From positions 1-7,430 of the forward strand of contig QHWK01000160.1 in the NCBI GenBank assembly GCA_003223775.1: a stretch of DNA of 7,430 bases. Direction: 5' to 3'. The notes under the pieces are model-generated. The model saw only the letters and a list, made by a program, of their open reading frames with translations, was not told the DNA's origin and did not search any database. This document shows, piece after piece, positions 1 through 5,596 of this stretch. Position numbers and translations under genes: made by a program. The stretch is from Acidobacteriota bacterium (GTDB taxonomy: Bacteria > Acidobacteriota > Vicinamibacteria > Vicinamibacterales > CAVVIG01). The first letter of the stretch is position 1, and each line of letters opens with the position of its first letter.

Positions 1-2
1 AT

Positions 3-974
3 CGGCAAAGCTGGGTGGCGAGTCCGGAGCCGGCCTACGTTGCGGCGGGCAACGCGCCGCTGCGCGCGTCCGTCGCTGATCTCCAGGCCATCGTCACGGC
101 GCCGCAAGAGACAGTCGACGTAAAGGGCAGGGCCGTGCCGACCGTCGCCAGCGGTCTCGTCGACGCCGAGCGGCACGTCCTGCAGTCGCGCGACTTGTTG
201 AATGCGCAAGGTCAGATCACTCCGTGGGTGATCCCCAGTGAGGCGCTCGACACACCGGAGAAGCTCCTCACGTCCGAGCGCTGGAACAACATCTATGGTG
301 TGCCGGCGGGCGAGATCACGATCGAGCGCATCCAACATGCGTTTTACATGGCCGCCAACTACGGCTTCCAAATCCTCAACGGGAATTTCGCCGCCGCGAT
401 CGACGACTACGAGCTGTCGCTGCGCTTCATGAATGATCTCGCGACATATCGTATCGACGTGTCCTGGTTGTGGAGCCTCCTTCATCACCAGGCCGCCGTG
501 ACCAAGGACGGCTACCTCAAGGGACCTGCGCTCACCGAGGACGGCGTCGTGCCAGCGTCGAACGCGTTCGAGGTCAAGGCCGGAACGCGTTTCTCGAGGG
601 ATCTCTTCGAGAAGCTGTGGACGTGCCATAACCAATGGACGGCGGCGTTCTTTGACGAACTGGATCGGCGGGGCGACCCGGGCCGCTTCGATCGCGCCAA
701 GGCGCCGATCATCATGGACATCCTGAAGCGTCAGCTGCTGTCGGCCCGTTACATTCAGCACAGCGCACGCGTACTCTTCGTCGTCGCGCAGGCCGGCGCT
801 CCCGACCGCGCGCAGATCCTCGATGCGATCTTCGATCTCTCTCGGGAGGAGATCCTGAAAGGGGTTGAAGCAGGGACGCTCGGGCAGACTGCCATGAACG
901 CGCATGATTATGTCTACGACGTCTTTCCCGTCGCGGCAGCGGGGCAGCCGTCCGCGAGGCACGAAATCGCTTAA
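3..974 (+). CDS. aceB: malate synthase, C-terminal part (5' end outside window)
   Basis: Malate synthase condenses glyoxylate with acetyl-CoA to malate and CoA, the second step of the glyoxylate bypass, in the cytoplasm. The frame is open from base 3; the first available start (GTG at 15) lies inside the protein, so the N-terminal barrel half is missing. The first visible residues, SWVASPEPAYV, correspond to the family stretch WVAHPDLV near the end of the TIM barrel. Counting from the GTG codon, RFMNDLATYRI (residues 137-147) matches the family motif LMEDAATAEI, so Asp141 is the expected catalytic base. It is followed by VSWLWSLLHH, matching the family's QVWQWLHH, and then a helical C-terminal domain. 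About 320 residues are present of a usual 530 or more. It ends at TAA 972-974. The family call is motif-based and fairly sure; the subtype, and hence the symbol, is less sure. The next gene on the same strand is over 600 bases away and unrelated. Confidence 0.85.
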   Translation, partial: RQSWVASPEPAYVAAGNAPLRASVADLQAIVTAPQETVDVKGRAVPTVASGLVDAERHVLQSRDLLNAQGQITPWVIPSEALDTPEKLLTSERWNNIYGVPAGEITIERIQHAFYMAANYGFQILNGNFAAAIDDYELSLRFMNDLATYRIDVSWLWSLLHHQAAVTKDGYLKGPALTEDGVVPASNAFEVKAGTRFSRDLFEKLWTCHNQWTAAFFDELDRRGDPGRFDRAKAPIIMDILKRQLLSARYIQHSARVLFVVAQAGAPDRAQILDAIFDLSREEILKGVEAGTLGQTAMNAHDYVYDVFPVAAAGQPSARHEIA

Positions 975-1422
975 CAACGGTCGGATAACCAACCGAGGAT
1001 CAGTCCGGTCGCGATGCTCGCCGCGACCGCGCTAATCCGCAACATGTATGGTCCGCCCTCAATCCGCAAGCTGCGTGGCCGTGAAGAATCGTCCGCGTAA
1101 ATGTATTCGGCCTCTGAGTGAAGCGACGGATCGCTTCGGGCCACGATGAAAAGCCGCGCGGGTCCTTCCTCATTAAGTCGCCGGTCTTGTGCGCGACCGT
1201 TTTGCGGACCAGGCTGCGGACCCCTCGGAGGATCACGCGGTCGCAGATAGTCGCCCGTCGCAGCCACCATCGTGCTGCAGAACCGCCACGCGCTCCGCTC
1301 CATTTATTGGCGACGGCGACCAGCTGCGGCGCCGTCAGAGATCTGAGCGAGGAAGCATCGGCAGATGTTGTCGTTTGCAGCTGACGCAGGGTGCCTACGG
1401 CGGAACCTGCGCCCGTGAAGGC
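975..1422. other. gene-free stretch, nothing recognisable
   Basis: About 450 bases between the malate synthase stop and the transposase relic. Several frames are open on both strands, as expected at this GC content. None shows a ribosome binding site with a plausible protein, and I recognise no domain. The best candidate, a minus-strand frame at 971-1303, ends in a hydrophobic stretch (AVAASIATGLILGWL) but begins with low-complexity Arg/Pro-rich sequence and has no Shine-Dalgarno. I see no strong terminator hairpin behind the malate synthase gene. Confidence 0.5.
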
Positions 1423-1500
1423 CTACGCCGCCTGTCGATCGTAGCGGTGATGCAAGCCGCCAACTGCCGGCGTCACTACGATCTTGCCGACGGCTGAACA
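1423..1500 (-). pseudogene. transposase remnant (C-terminal end, integrase-core family)
   Basis: Read on the minus strand, this stretch encodes SAVGKIVVTPAVGGLHHRY followed by DRQAA and a TAG stop (1425-1423). This closely resembles the C-terminus I know from integrase-core (DDE, rve) transposases common in Acidobacteria and related phyla, which end in about GKV-AxPxVGGLHHRYERRAA-stop. Only the last 25 or so codons are recognisable. Upstream (above 1515) the frame runs into the higBA promoter with no transposase similarity, so this is a truncated relic. The catalytic core is absent. The relic at 7139-7430 appears to be from the same family but covers a different, more N-terminal part, so the two do not simply overlap. 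Confidence 0.65.
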
Positions 1501-1535
1501 TGCAGACCTGCGGGGCAGAACAGCTACGTCAAAGC

Positions 1536-1573
1536 TTGACTCATTACACGCTAAGCGTGTAGTGTGTAATGAG
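1536..1573 (+). promoter_or_regulatory. higBA promoter with overlapping palindromic operators
   Basis: A -35 box TTGACT (1536-1541) and a -10 box TAGTGT (1560-1565) are separated by 18 bases. Two inverted repeats overlap them. One is the perfect palindrome ACACGCT-A-AGCGTGT at 1546-1560. The other is a perfect 10-bp pair, CTCATTACAC at 1540-1549 and GTGTAATGAG at 1564-1573. Their centres differ by 3.5 bp. Together they cover the spacer, the -10 box and the start region, as expected for autorepression by the HigA antitoxin or the HigBA complex. Transcription would begin near 1572, almost at the GTG start of higB, giving a leaderless or nearly leaderless message. The boxes and repeats are seen directly; the regulator is inferred from known higBA autoregulation. 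Confidence 0.72.
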
Positions 1574-1575
1574 GT

Positions 1576-1866
1576 GTGATTCAGTCGTTCGCCGACGAGA
1601 CGACTGCTGACTTGTTTCGCGAGCGACACACGCCCGCAGCTCGACGAATCCCGCGCCAGCTGTGGCGCAGCACACAGCGAAAACTGAAACTGCTTGATGC
1701 CGCCGGCCGGCTGGAAGATCTCGCCATTCCTGCGGGAAATCGGCTCGAACTCTTGAAGGGGGATCAAGCCGGTCGGCGCAGTATTCGGGTGAACGAGCAG
1801 TACCGAGTCACGTTTCGGTGGGAGAACGGGCATGCGTACGAAGTCAGCGTCGAAGACGATCACTAG
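1576..1866 (+). CDS. higB: HigB-type toxin (RelE/ParE superfamily mRNA interferase)
   Basis: A 96-residue protein of the usual HigB length. The family is a ribosome-dependent mRNA endonuclease. The start MIQSF matches the usual MI-x-SF opening, so the GTG at 1576 is preferred even though the only GAGG lies one base upstream, too close to act as a normal ribosome binding site; translation may be leaderless. The conserved core is visible: RKLKLLDAAGRLEDL (35-49), LELLKGDQAGRRSIRV (57-72), then the last strands YRVTFRWENGHAYEVSVEDDH (76-96). These carry the basic residues (Lys61, Arg77) and C-terminal His that the family uses in catalysis. The antitoxin gene overlaps its 3' end by 35 bases, giving the toxin-first order typical of higBA. 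No frameshift is visible, so it should be functional. The call is by motif and neighbour. Confidence 0.88.
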   Translation: MIQSFADETTADLFRERHTPAARRIPRQLWRSTQRKLKLLDAAGRLEDLAIPAGNRLELLKGDQAGRRSIRVNEQYRVTFRWENGHAYEVSVEDDH

Positions 1867-2143
1867 AGATCCAGATTGGTTCGGTCCTGCGATTCCGCCG
1901 GGCGAGATCCTGGCCGAGGAGTACCTGAAACCGCTCGGCCTCGGTCAGCTCGAAACGGCCCGTCGACTCGGCATTTCCCTCAATCGGTTGAACGAAATCG
2001 TGCTCGGGAAGCGTGCCATCAGCGCCGACACGGCACTGCGGCTCGGACGATTTCTGAGGACGTCGCCACAACTGTGGATGCGGTTGCAGGCGGACTGGGA
2101 TCTCCATCAAGCCATAAGGCACCAAGCGCGTAGGGTCTCTTGA
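1832..2143 (+). CDS. higA: HigA-type antitoxin, XRE-family helix-turn-helix
   Basis: A 103-residue antitoxin and autorepressor that would neutralise HigB and bind the upstream operator. The ATG at 1832 has GGAG at 1821-1824, seven bases upstream, inside the higB coding sequence, so the two genes are translationally coupled. The hallmark sequence IPPGEILAEEYLKPLGLG (21-38) is followed by the helix-turn-helix (about 37-61), including ARRLGISLNRLNEIVLGKR. Then comes ISADTALRLGRFL (63-75) and QLWMRLQADWDL (80-91), the standard layout of the HigA family of addiction-module antidotes. The N-terminus is about ten residues longer than the minimal family form. A start just before the PGEIL motif is conceivable, but it would lose the visible ribosome binding site. 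The gene is intact. Confidence 0.9.
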   Translation: MRTKSASKTITRDPDWFGPAIPPGEILAEEYLKPLGLGQLETARRLGISLNRLNEIVLGKRAISADTALRLGRFLRTSPQLWMRLQADWDLHQAIRHQARRVS

Positions 2144-2160
2144 TTGGCGCACGGTCCCGT

Positions 2161-2180
2161 GTGAACAATCAGTGAACAAT
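2161..2180 (+). repeat. two direct GTGAACAAT repeats, 11-bp period
   Basis: GTGAACAAT occurs at 2161-2169 and again at 2172-2180, so the copies begin 11 bases apart, about one helical turn. The pair lies 17 bases after the higA stop. It could be a protein-binding site, but there is no promoter directly next to it, so function is unknown. Confidence 0.4.
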
Positions 2181-2209
2181 TTCTTCCCGAGCACCAGGGA
2201 ACAGCCGGC

Positions 2210-2310
2210 GTCCCTCCTGAAAACTCGATCGGGCGAGAGTTTCCAGGTCAACGCCGGTTGAGGCTTCGCAGCCCTTCGACGAGTGACCGCGATGGACAGA
2301 CCCGCTTCGA
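2210..2310. repeat. dispersed intergenic repeat, copy 1
   Basis: This ~100-bp segment matches 6922-7024 in the same orientation. The left 25 bases (2210-2234) differ from copy 2 at one position. The right 34 bases (2277-2310) differ at two. The middle (42 bases here, 44 in copy 2) is only partly alike. Both copies lie between genes. On the minus strand both can be read as peptides opening RSGS--RGHSS, but the two-base length difference breaks a common frame, so a non-coding element or a decayed mobile-element fragment is more likely than a gene. Confidence 0.72.
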
Positions 2311-2361
2311 CGCTACACTCTCGGCGCCAGCAGCCCGTGGTGAAAGTGTGAGTTAATCGAC

Positions 2362-2793
2362 CTATTCGGATCGGCGCGCCTTCGCAGCGGCCCGCGCGGC
2401 CGCACAGCGACGGGCAAGTATTGCTTCGGCGTTCGGAGCGCCCAATACCACGGCTTCGATGTGCTTGCAGAAATCTGGCTCACCACTGGTCTGGCGCAAT
2501 TCGGCTAGGAACGGGTGGATCTTGCTGAAAGCGGCGAACACTTCACCGTGAGCCGCCAAAAACGCAGCGGCGTCGATCGCTCCGGTCGTGACGAGCGATG
2601 CCGCCATGTCCCAGTAGCCAGCCACCATTCGAAATGACGCATTCCGTTCGCCGCTTACAAGGGCGACAAGTTCATCGAAGCTTTCCGGATTGAATTCTCG
2701 CAGAAACCACTCGCGCGCTTCGCGCAGCACAGGCTCGCGTCGAAGCTCGAACAGCTGGAGGTTCAGCAGTGCACTTTCGAATGGTGTCGGCAT
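2362..2793 (-). CDS. conserved hypothetical protein (143 aa)
   Basis: I do not recognise a named domain. The protein opens MPTPFESALLNLQLFELRRE and is predicted mainly helical. It has a well-composed middle (FRMVAGYWDMAASLVTTGAI, then FLAAHGEVFAAFSKIHPFLAEL) and ends in an Ala/Arg-rich tail (RRCAAARAAAKARRSE). It has no signal peptide or membrane segment, so is probably cytoplasmic. Balanced amino-acid composition and an uninterrupted frame support a real gene. I recall similar short hypothetical proteins in acidobacterial genomes but cannot attach a function. The ATG at 2793 has no clear Shine-Dalgarno. A CATAAT -10-like sequence sits at 2810-2805 on the minus strand without a good -35 box. 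The gene is divergent from the IS element that begins about 30 bases upstream of its start, which may have replaced its original promoter. Confidence 0.65.
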   Translation of the reverse strand: MPTPFESALLNLQLFELRREPVLREAREWFLREFNPESFDELVALVSGERNASFRMVAGYWDMAASLVTTGAIDAAAFLAAHGEVFAAFSKIHPFLAELRQTSGEPDFCKHIEAVVLGAPNAEAILARRCAAARAAAKARRSE

Positions 2794-2821
2794 GTCGGTA
2801 GTGCATTATGGATCGACATGA

Positions 2822-3692
2822 TCGATCGCGCGTACTACGCTGTCGGCGATGGCGATGGGCAAACGACGACGTCGTCCGAAGCAGCCGTCGATGTGGGTCG
2901 CGACACAAGATCTGCCACGCACCGCCGCGCACCCGTTCTACACGCGACTGAATCAGATTCTCGACACAGCGGACGTCGACGGCTACGTCGAGTCGCTCTG
3001 TCAGCGATTCTACGCTGACGAGATCGGGCGGCCCGGGCTGCCGCCTGGCCGCTACGTTCGACTGCTGCTAATCGGCTACTTCGAAGGTTTGGACGCCGAA
3101 CGCGCCATTGCGTGGCGTGCGGCGGATTCCTAAGATGAAGGACGGGCGAACGCACTTGGCGCACAAAGCCGAGCACGCGGCGGACTTGGAGACACCGGTG
3201 CCGTGGTCGCCGTCACCGTGCAGGATGCCGATGAGGGCGACACGGCCACGAGCGTTGACACGCTCATCGACGCCGCCGAACAGGTGGAGACAGTCGTCCC
3301 CGACGCCGAGATCAAAGAAGTGGTTGCCGACAAGGGCTATCACAGCCATCAGGTGATGACCGGTCTCGAAGCGGTTGGTGTGCGGAGTTACATCTCCGAA
3401 CCTGACCGCGGACGGCGCAACTGGAAGAACAATCCGGAGGCGCGTGACGCCGTCTACCGCAACCGGCGACGCATTCGCGGCGCACGCGGGAGGCGCCTCT
3501 TGCGGCAGCGTGGCGAGCGGCTTGAACGCCCGTGTGCTCATCTCTACGGAACGGGTCGGATGCGCCGTGTCCATCTGCGGGGTCACGACAATATTCGCAA
3601 ACGGCTGCTGGTGCATGCCGGCGCGTTGAATCTCGGGTTATTGATGCGCACGCTCTTCACCGACACGCGCACCGCTATGTACGCGCGATCGA
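2822..3692 (+). mobile_element. defective IS1182-like insertion sequence
   Basis: A 14-bp inverted repeat, TCGATCGCGCGTAC at 2822-2835 and GTACGCGCGATCGA at 3679-3692, brackets the transposase pseudogene. It lies 13 bases before the first ATG (2849) and just after the last recognisable transposase residues. This fits terminal inverted repeats. No target-site duplication is obvious next to them, so either the true tips lie slightly elsewhere or the flanks have changed. The transposase-related sequence spans about 0.8 kb against the roughly 1.4 kb usual for the family, because of an internal deletion. The element cannot move by itself. The boundaries are inferred. Confidence 0.55.
2849..3660 (+). 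pseudogene. IS1182/IS5-like transposase, internally deleted and frameshifted
   Basis: The N-terminus (2849-3130) starts MAMGKRRRRPKQPSMWVATQ and contains the DUF772-type domain (FYTRLNQIL, GRPGLPPGRYVRLLLIGYFE, AIAWRAADS). Near 3131 it jumps, out of frame, to KMKDGRTHLAHKAEHAADLE, which in this family lies some 130-140 residues later. The missing part holds the first catalytic Asp (family motif G-V/I-DATTLEANAA). A second lesion at 3192-3195, ACAC where AC is expected, restores the original frame. From there DADEGD, VADKGYHS (second Asp, codon 3329-3331) and RGERLERPCAHLYGTGRMRR (family Glu, probably codon 3524-3526) follow, ending near LVHAGALNLGLLMR. The frame then runs on without family similarity to a TGA at 3893. 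It is non-functional. Motif positions are seen; the deletion size is from memory of full-length relatives. Confidence 0.88.
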
Positions 3693-3754
3693 ATTCTCCC
3701 TCGGAAGGGCTTTCGCCACGGGCTGCTAGGCGGCGCGAAGGCGCGATCAAGTCG

Positions 3755-3775
3755 TCTGGCCAATCTCTGGCCAAT
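3755..3775 (+). repeat. two direct TCTGGCCAAT repeats, 11-bp period
   Basis: TCTGGCCAAT occurs at 3755-3764 and 3766-3775, one helical turn apart and about 80 bases before the tRNA fragment. Because it sits on the predicted island side of an attachment site, it may be a pair of recombinase or excisionase binding sites. That role is inferred only from position. Confidence 0.4.
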
Positions 3776-3856
3776 TCTTTGCCGAACACCCGCTATCAAC
3801 AGGATCCCACCCAAGCTACCGGCACGACGGCCCGCGAGTCCGAAGACCTGTATTAC

Positions 3857-3902
3857 GCTGTTAACCGGAGGGTTGCTGGTTCGAATCCAGCCTGAGGAAC
3901 CA
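3857..3902 (+). other. tRNA-Asn(GTT) 3' fragment, putative attachment-site scar
   Basis: The sequence fits tRNA positions 32-76 exactly. It has anticodon loop CTGTTAA with anticodon GTT (3860-3862), 3' anticodon stem CCGGA (3865-3869) and a five-base variable loop GGGTT. The T arm is GCTGG/TTCGAAT/CCAGC (3875-3891). The acceptor strand CTGAGGA (3892-3898), discriminator A and encoded CCA (3900-3902) follow. The 5' half is missing: the bases before 3857 do not form the anticodon stem (TTACG instead of TCCGG), and there is no D arm or matching TCCTCAG acceptor strand. A run of seven T at 3904-3910, like a tRNA terminator, follows. This is the classic scar where a tyrosine-recombinase element integrated into a tRNA 3' end. 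The intact tRNA-Asn should lie beyond the element, to the left by orientation. Confidence 0.82.
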
Positions 3903-3903
3903 A

Positions 3904-3910
3904 TTTTTTT
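3904..3910 (+). terminator. T-run following the tRNA fragment
   Basis: Seven consecutive T two bases after the CCA, in an otherwise GC-rich region. It resembles the T-tract of a tRNA transcription terminator and is probably the terminator of the original tRNA-Asn gene, kept on the chromosomal side of the scar. The T arm and acceptor strand precede it, but no separate strong hairpin is visible. Confidence 0.4.
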
Positions 3911-4257
3911 CGGATGGTGGGGACGATCCGGTCAACGACCTGATGGTCGCTCGACTCGCGCGCGCGATAGCCAACGTGGTGATTAGCGCGACCTCTTACC
4001 GATTCCCGTGGGTCCATGCTTTCGCCGGCTCTCCCGAACGGAGTCCAACCACGGGACGCACGACGCGCACCGCGAAGGGTTGGACCGCGAACGCCGTGAA
4101 GTTGCGCTAACGCCAGAAGTCGCGGCACAGCTTCTCGGTGCCATTCAAAGAGTTCGGACTGAGATTTCACGACCGGCCGCGAGCGACGGAGGCGGTCCCC
4201 CGCACGTTTCGAAGCAAGTACTGTCCTTCACGCTACTCCGACGCTCCTGGATGAGAC
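3911..4257. other. gene-free stretch, nothing recognisable
   Basis: About 350 bases between the tRNA scar and the next transposase relic. Short open frames exist in several phases. One plus-strand frame contains LTPEVAAQLLGAIQRVRTEI (about 4110-4170), which looks like a plausible helix. It lacks a ribosome binding site and continues into unrelated sequence, so I do not call a gene. I see no promoter, repeat or RNA structure of note. Decayed insertion-element or island-edge DNA is the likeliest origin, given its neighbours. Confidence 0.45.
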
Positions 4258-4491
4258 GTGGGTCTTTGTGGCCGTCGATTTCGACGCGCGGTGCGCACGC
4301 GACAGGCTGGCATCCGCGTGGTGCTGACGTCGTATCGGGCGGCCAATGCCAATGCCAATGCCAATGCCAATCCGATCGGTGAGCGGCATGTGCGACGAGC
4401 GATCACTTCTGATAGTGCACGCGGCCTCGTACTCCCGGGTCAATGGCCGCAGGTCGACCACGCGCCGCCGGTGGGATCTGAGGACGTGTGA
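4258..4491 (+). pseudogene. transposase remnant (C-terminal half of an integrase-core protein)
   Basis: The frame reads AGIRVVLTSYRAAN from 4306, then an (Ala-Asn) repeat, then PIGERHVRRAITSDSARGLV. This aligns by eye with the end of the rve/DDE core in a common integrase-type transposase family: EGIRVVRTPVRAPRANAxAE, then RWVRTVRSECLDWLLVLG. The catalytic Glu of that motif would be the codon at 4381-4383. Downstream, shifted frames give YSRVNGRR and RPRAAGG, which resemble the family's HYNxxRPHRALxL and imply frame damage near 4440-4460. The first two thirds of the protein are absent. It differs from the relics at 1423 and 7139, whose family ends in GGLHHRYER. The alignment is from memory and the call is moderate. 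Confidence 0.55.
4342..4371 (+). repeat. hexanucleotide microsatellite (GCCAAT)5
   Basis: Five perfect, uninterrupted copies of GCCAAT. In the transposase frame they encode (Ala-Asn)5 at the place where the family has a single Ala-Asn-Ala before the catalytic AER triplet. This suggests polymerase slippage expanded a native GCC-AAT-GCC. Expansion by multiples of six keeps the reading frame. Confidence 0.9.
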
Positions 4492-4506
4492 CCGAGTCCT
4501 TCGAGC

Positions 4507-4534
4507 TTGACAAGGCATCGGCGCGAGGCATACT
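4507..4534 (+). promoter_or_regulatory. sigma-70-like promoter for the cyclase operon
   Basis: A perfect -35 box TTGACA (4507-4512) is followed after 16 bases by CATACT (4529-4534), a fair -10 box. Transcription would begin near 4541, leaving a 5' untranslated leader of about 48 bases before the ATG at 4589. This argues against the in-frame GTG at 4541 as the start. No operator palindrome is obvious. Confidence 0.6.
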
Positions 4535-4588
4535 CGGCGCGTGCGGAACCTGGAGCGTCCTGTCGATGACGCGAGCGTGGAGGACCTG

Positions 4589-5578
4589 ATGACCCGCAAG
4601 CCCGTAACGTTCAACGTCTGGGTGGCGGCCTTCGCCGCCCTCGCTCTCGTCGCGACGGCGGCGACGGTTCGGACCGAGGACGCGAGGACGCCGCGAACCG
4701 CCGCCGAGTTCGACGCCATGTTTCGGGAGATCAATAACTGGCGCCGCTGGGGCGCTGGCGACGAGCTCGGCACGATGAACCTCGTCACAGCGCAGAAGGT
4801 CCGCGAGGGGGCGGCCCTCGTCCGCCGTGGCATCACCGTGTCGCTCTCGCACAACCCAATGCCCGACGAGGCGTCCGACAACCCGGCCGGGTCATTCAAG
4901 CACACCATGGGCCCATCCAGGCGGACCGACACCTACGAATTCACGTATCACGGCTACGGCGTGAGCCACATGGATTCGCTGTGCCACTTCCTCTGGAACG
5001 ATCGGCTCTACAACGATATCGCGCCCTCGGCGAGCACGTCGAAAGGCTGCGGCAAGCTCGGAATCCAGAACGTGAAGCGTGGCATCGTCACGCGCGGCAT
5101 TCTGCTCGACTTCCCACGCCTCAAGGGCGTGCCATACCTGGAGCCCGGAACGCCGATCTACATCGAAGACATCGAGGCATGGGAGCGGCGGGCGAAGGTG
5201 AAGGTTTCACAGGGCGACGCGATCTTCGTGCGCACCGGGCGCTGGGCGCGCCGCAGCGCGCTCGGCCCGTGGCAGGTGGCGACCAGCAGTGCCGGGTTCC
5301 ATGCGTCCGTGCTGCCGTGGATCAAAACGCGGGGCGTCGCGATTGTCGGCAGCGATGCTGCGACCGACGTGATGCCGTCGCGCGTGGAAGGCGTGGCGCA
5401 GCCGGTCCACACCATGTTGCTGGCCGGGTTCGGCACGAACATCTTCGACAACATGGACCTCGAGGCGCTGGCGGAGGCAGCCGCTGCAGAAAACCGATGG
5501 GCGTTCATGCTGACCGCAGGTCCCATTCCGGTGGATGGCGGCACGGGATCGCCGCTCAACCCGATCGCAATCTTCTGA
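4589..5578 (+). CDS. secreted cyclase family protein (kynurenine formamidase-like metal hydrolase)
   Basis: A 329-residue protein of the cyclase/formamidase family (PF04199), metal-dependent amide or lactone hydrolases. The ATG at 4589 is preferred over the in-frame GTG at 4541: GGAGG at 4579-4583 is five bases upstream, and the protein then begins with a clean signal peptide (TRKPVTFN, then VWVAAFAALALVATA, cleavage near residue 24), so it is probably periplasmic. The mature protein starts FDAMFREINNWRRWGAGDEL and has the metal-site motif VSHMDSLCH with His127, Asp129 and His133, equivalent to the family HxDxPxH. Then come GILLDFPRLKG, GDAIFVRTGRW, IVGSDAATDVMPS (Asp256) and VHTMLLAGFGTNIFDNMDL. 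The substrate is unknown; kynurenine formamidase is only the best-known relative. The next gene starts 18 bases downstream, so the two likely form an operon. The frame is intact. Confidence 0.88.
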   Translation: MTRKPVTFNVWVAAFAALALVATAATVRTEDARTPRTAAEFDAMFREINNWRRWGAGDELGTMNLVTAQKVREGAALVRRGITVSLSHNPMPDEASDNPAGSFKHTMGPSRRTDTYEFTYHGYGVSHMDSLCHFLWNDRLYNDIAPSASTSKGCGKLGIQNVKRGIVTRGILLDFPRLKGVPYLEPGTPIYIEDIEAWERRAKVKVSQGDAIFVRTGRWARRSALGPWQVATSSAGFHASVLPWIKTRGVAIVGSDAATDVMPSRVEGVAQPVHTMLLAGFGTNIFDNMDLEALAEAAAAENRWAFMLTAGPIPVDGGTGSPLNPIAIF

Positions 5579-5596
5579 GCACGCTGGAGTAAACCG

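Noticed and set aside
971..1303. Minus-strand frame of 110 codons with a hydrophobic C-terminus, overlapping the malate synthase stop
   Set aside because: Arg/Pro-rich, low-quality N-terminal half, no Shine-Dalgarno, no recognisable family; other frames here are equally open, as expected from high GC.
2184..2201. TTCCC/GGGAA hairpin after higA as a terminator
   Set aside because: Only five base pairs with an eight-base loop and no T-run; too weak to call.
3660..3895. C-terminal continuation of the transposase frame up to the TGA at 3893-3895
   Set aside because: No transposase similarity after about 3660; it runs through the putative inverted repeat and into the tRNA fragment, so it is read-through of non-coding DNA.
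3853..4170. Minus-strand frame of 105 codons ending PQAGFEPATLRLTA
   Set aside because: AGFEPATLRL-type peptides are a well-known artefact of translating the antisense strand of a tRNA T arm; it instead supports the tRNA fragment.
4228..4932. 234-codon minus-strand frame containing an (Ile-Gly) repeat
   Set aside because: The repeat is the antisense of the GCCAAT microsatellite and the rest is antisense to the cyclase gene; no start signal or family motif.
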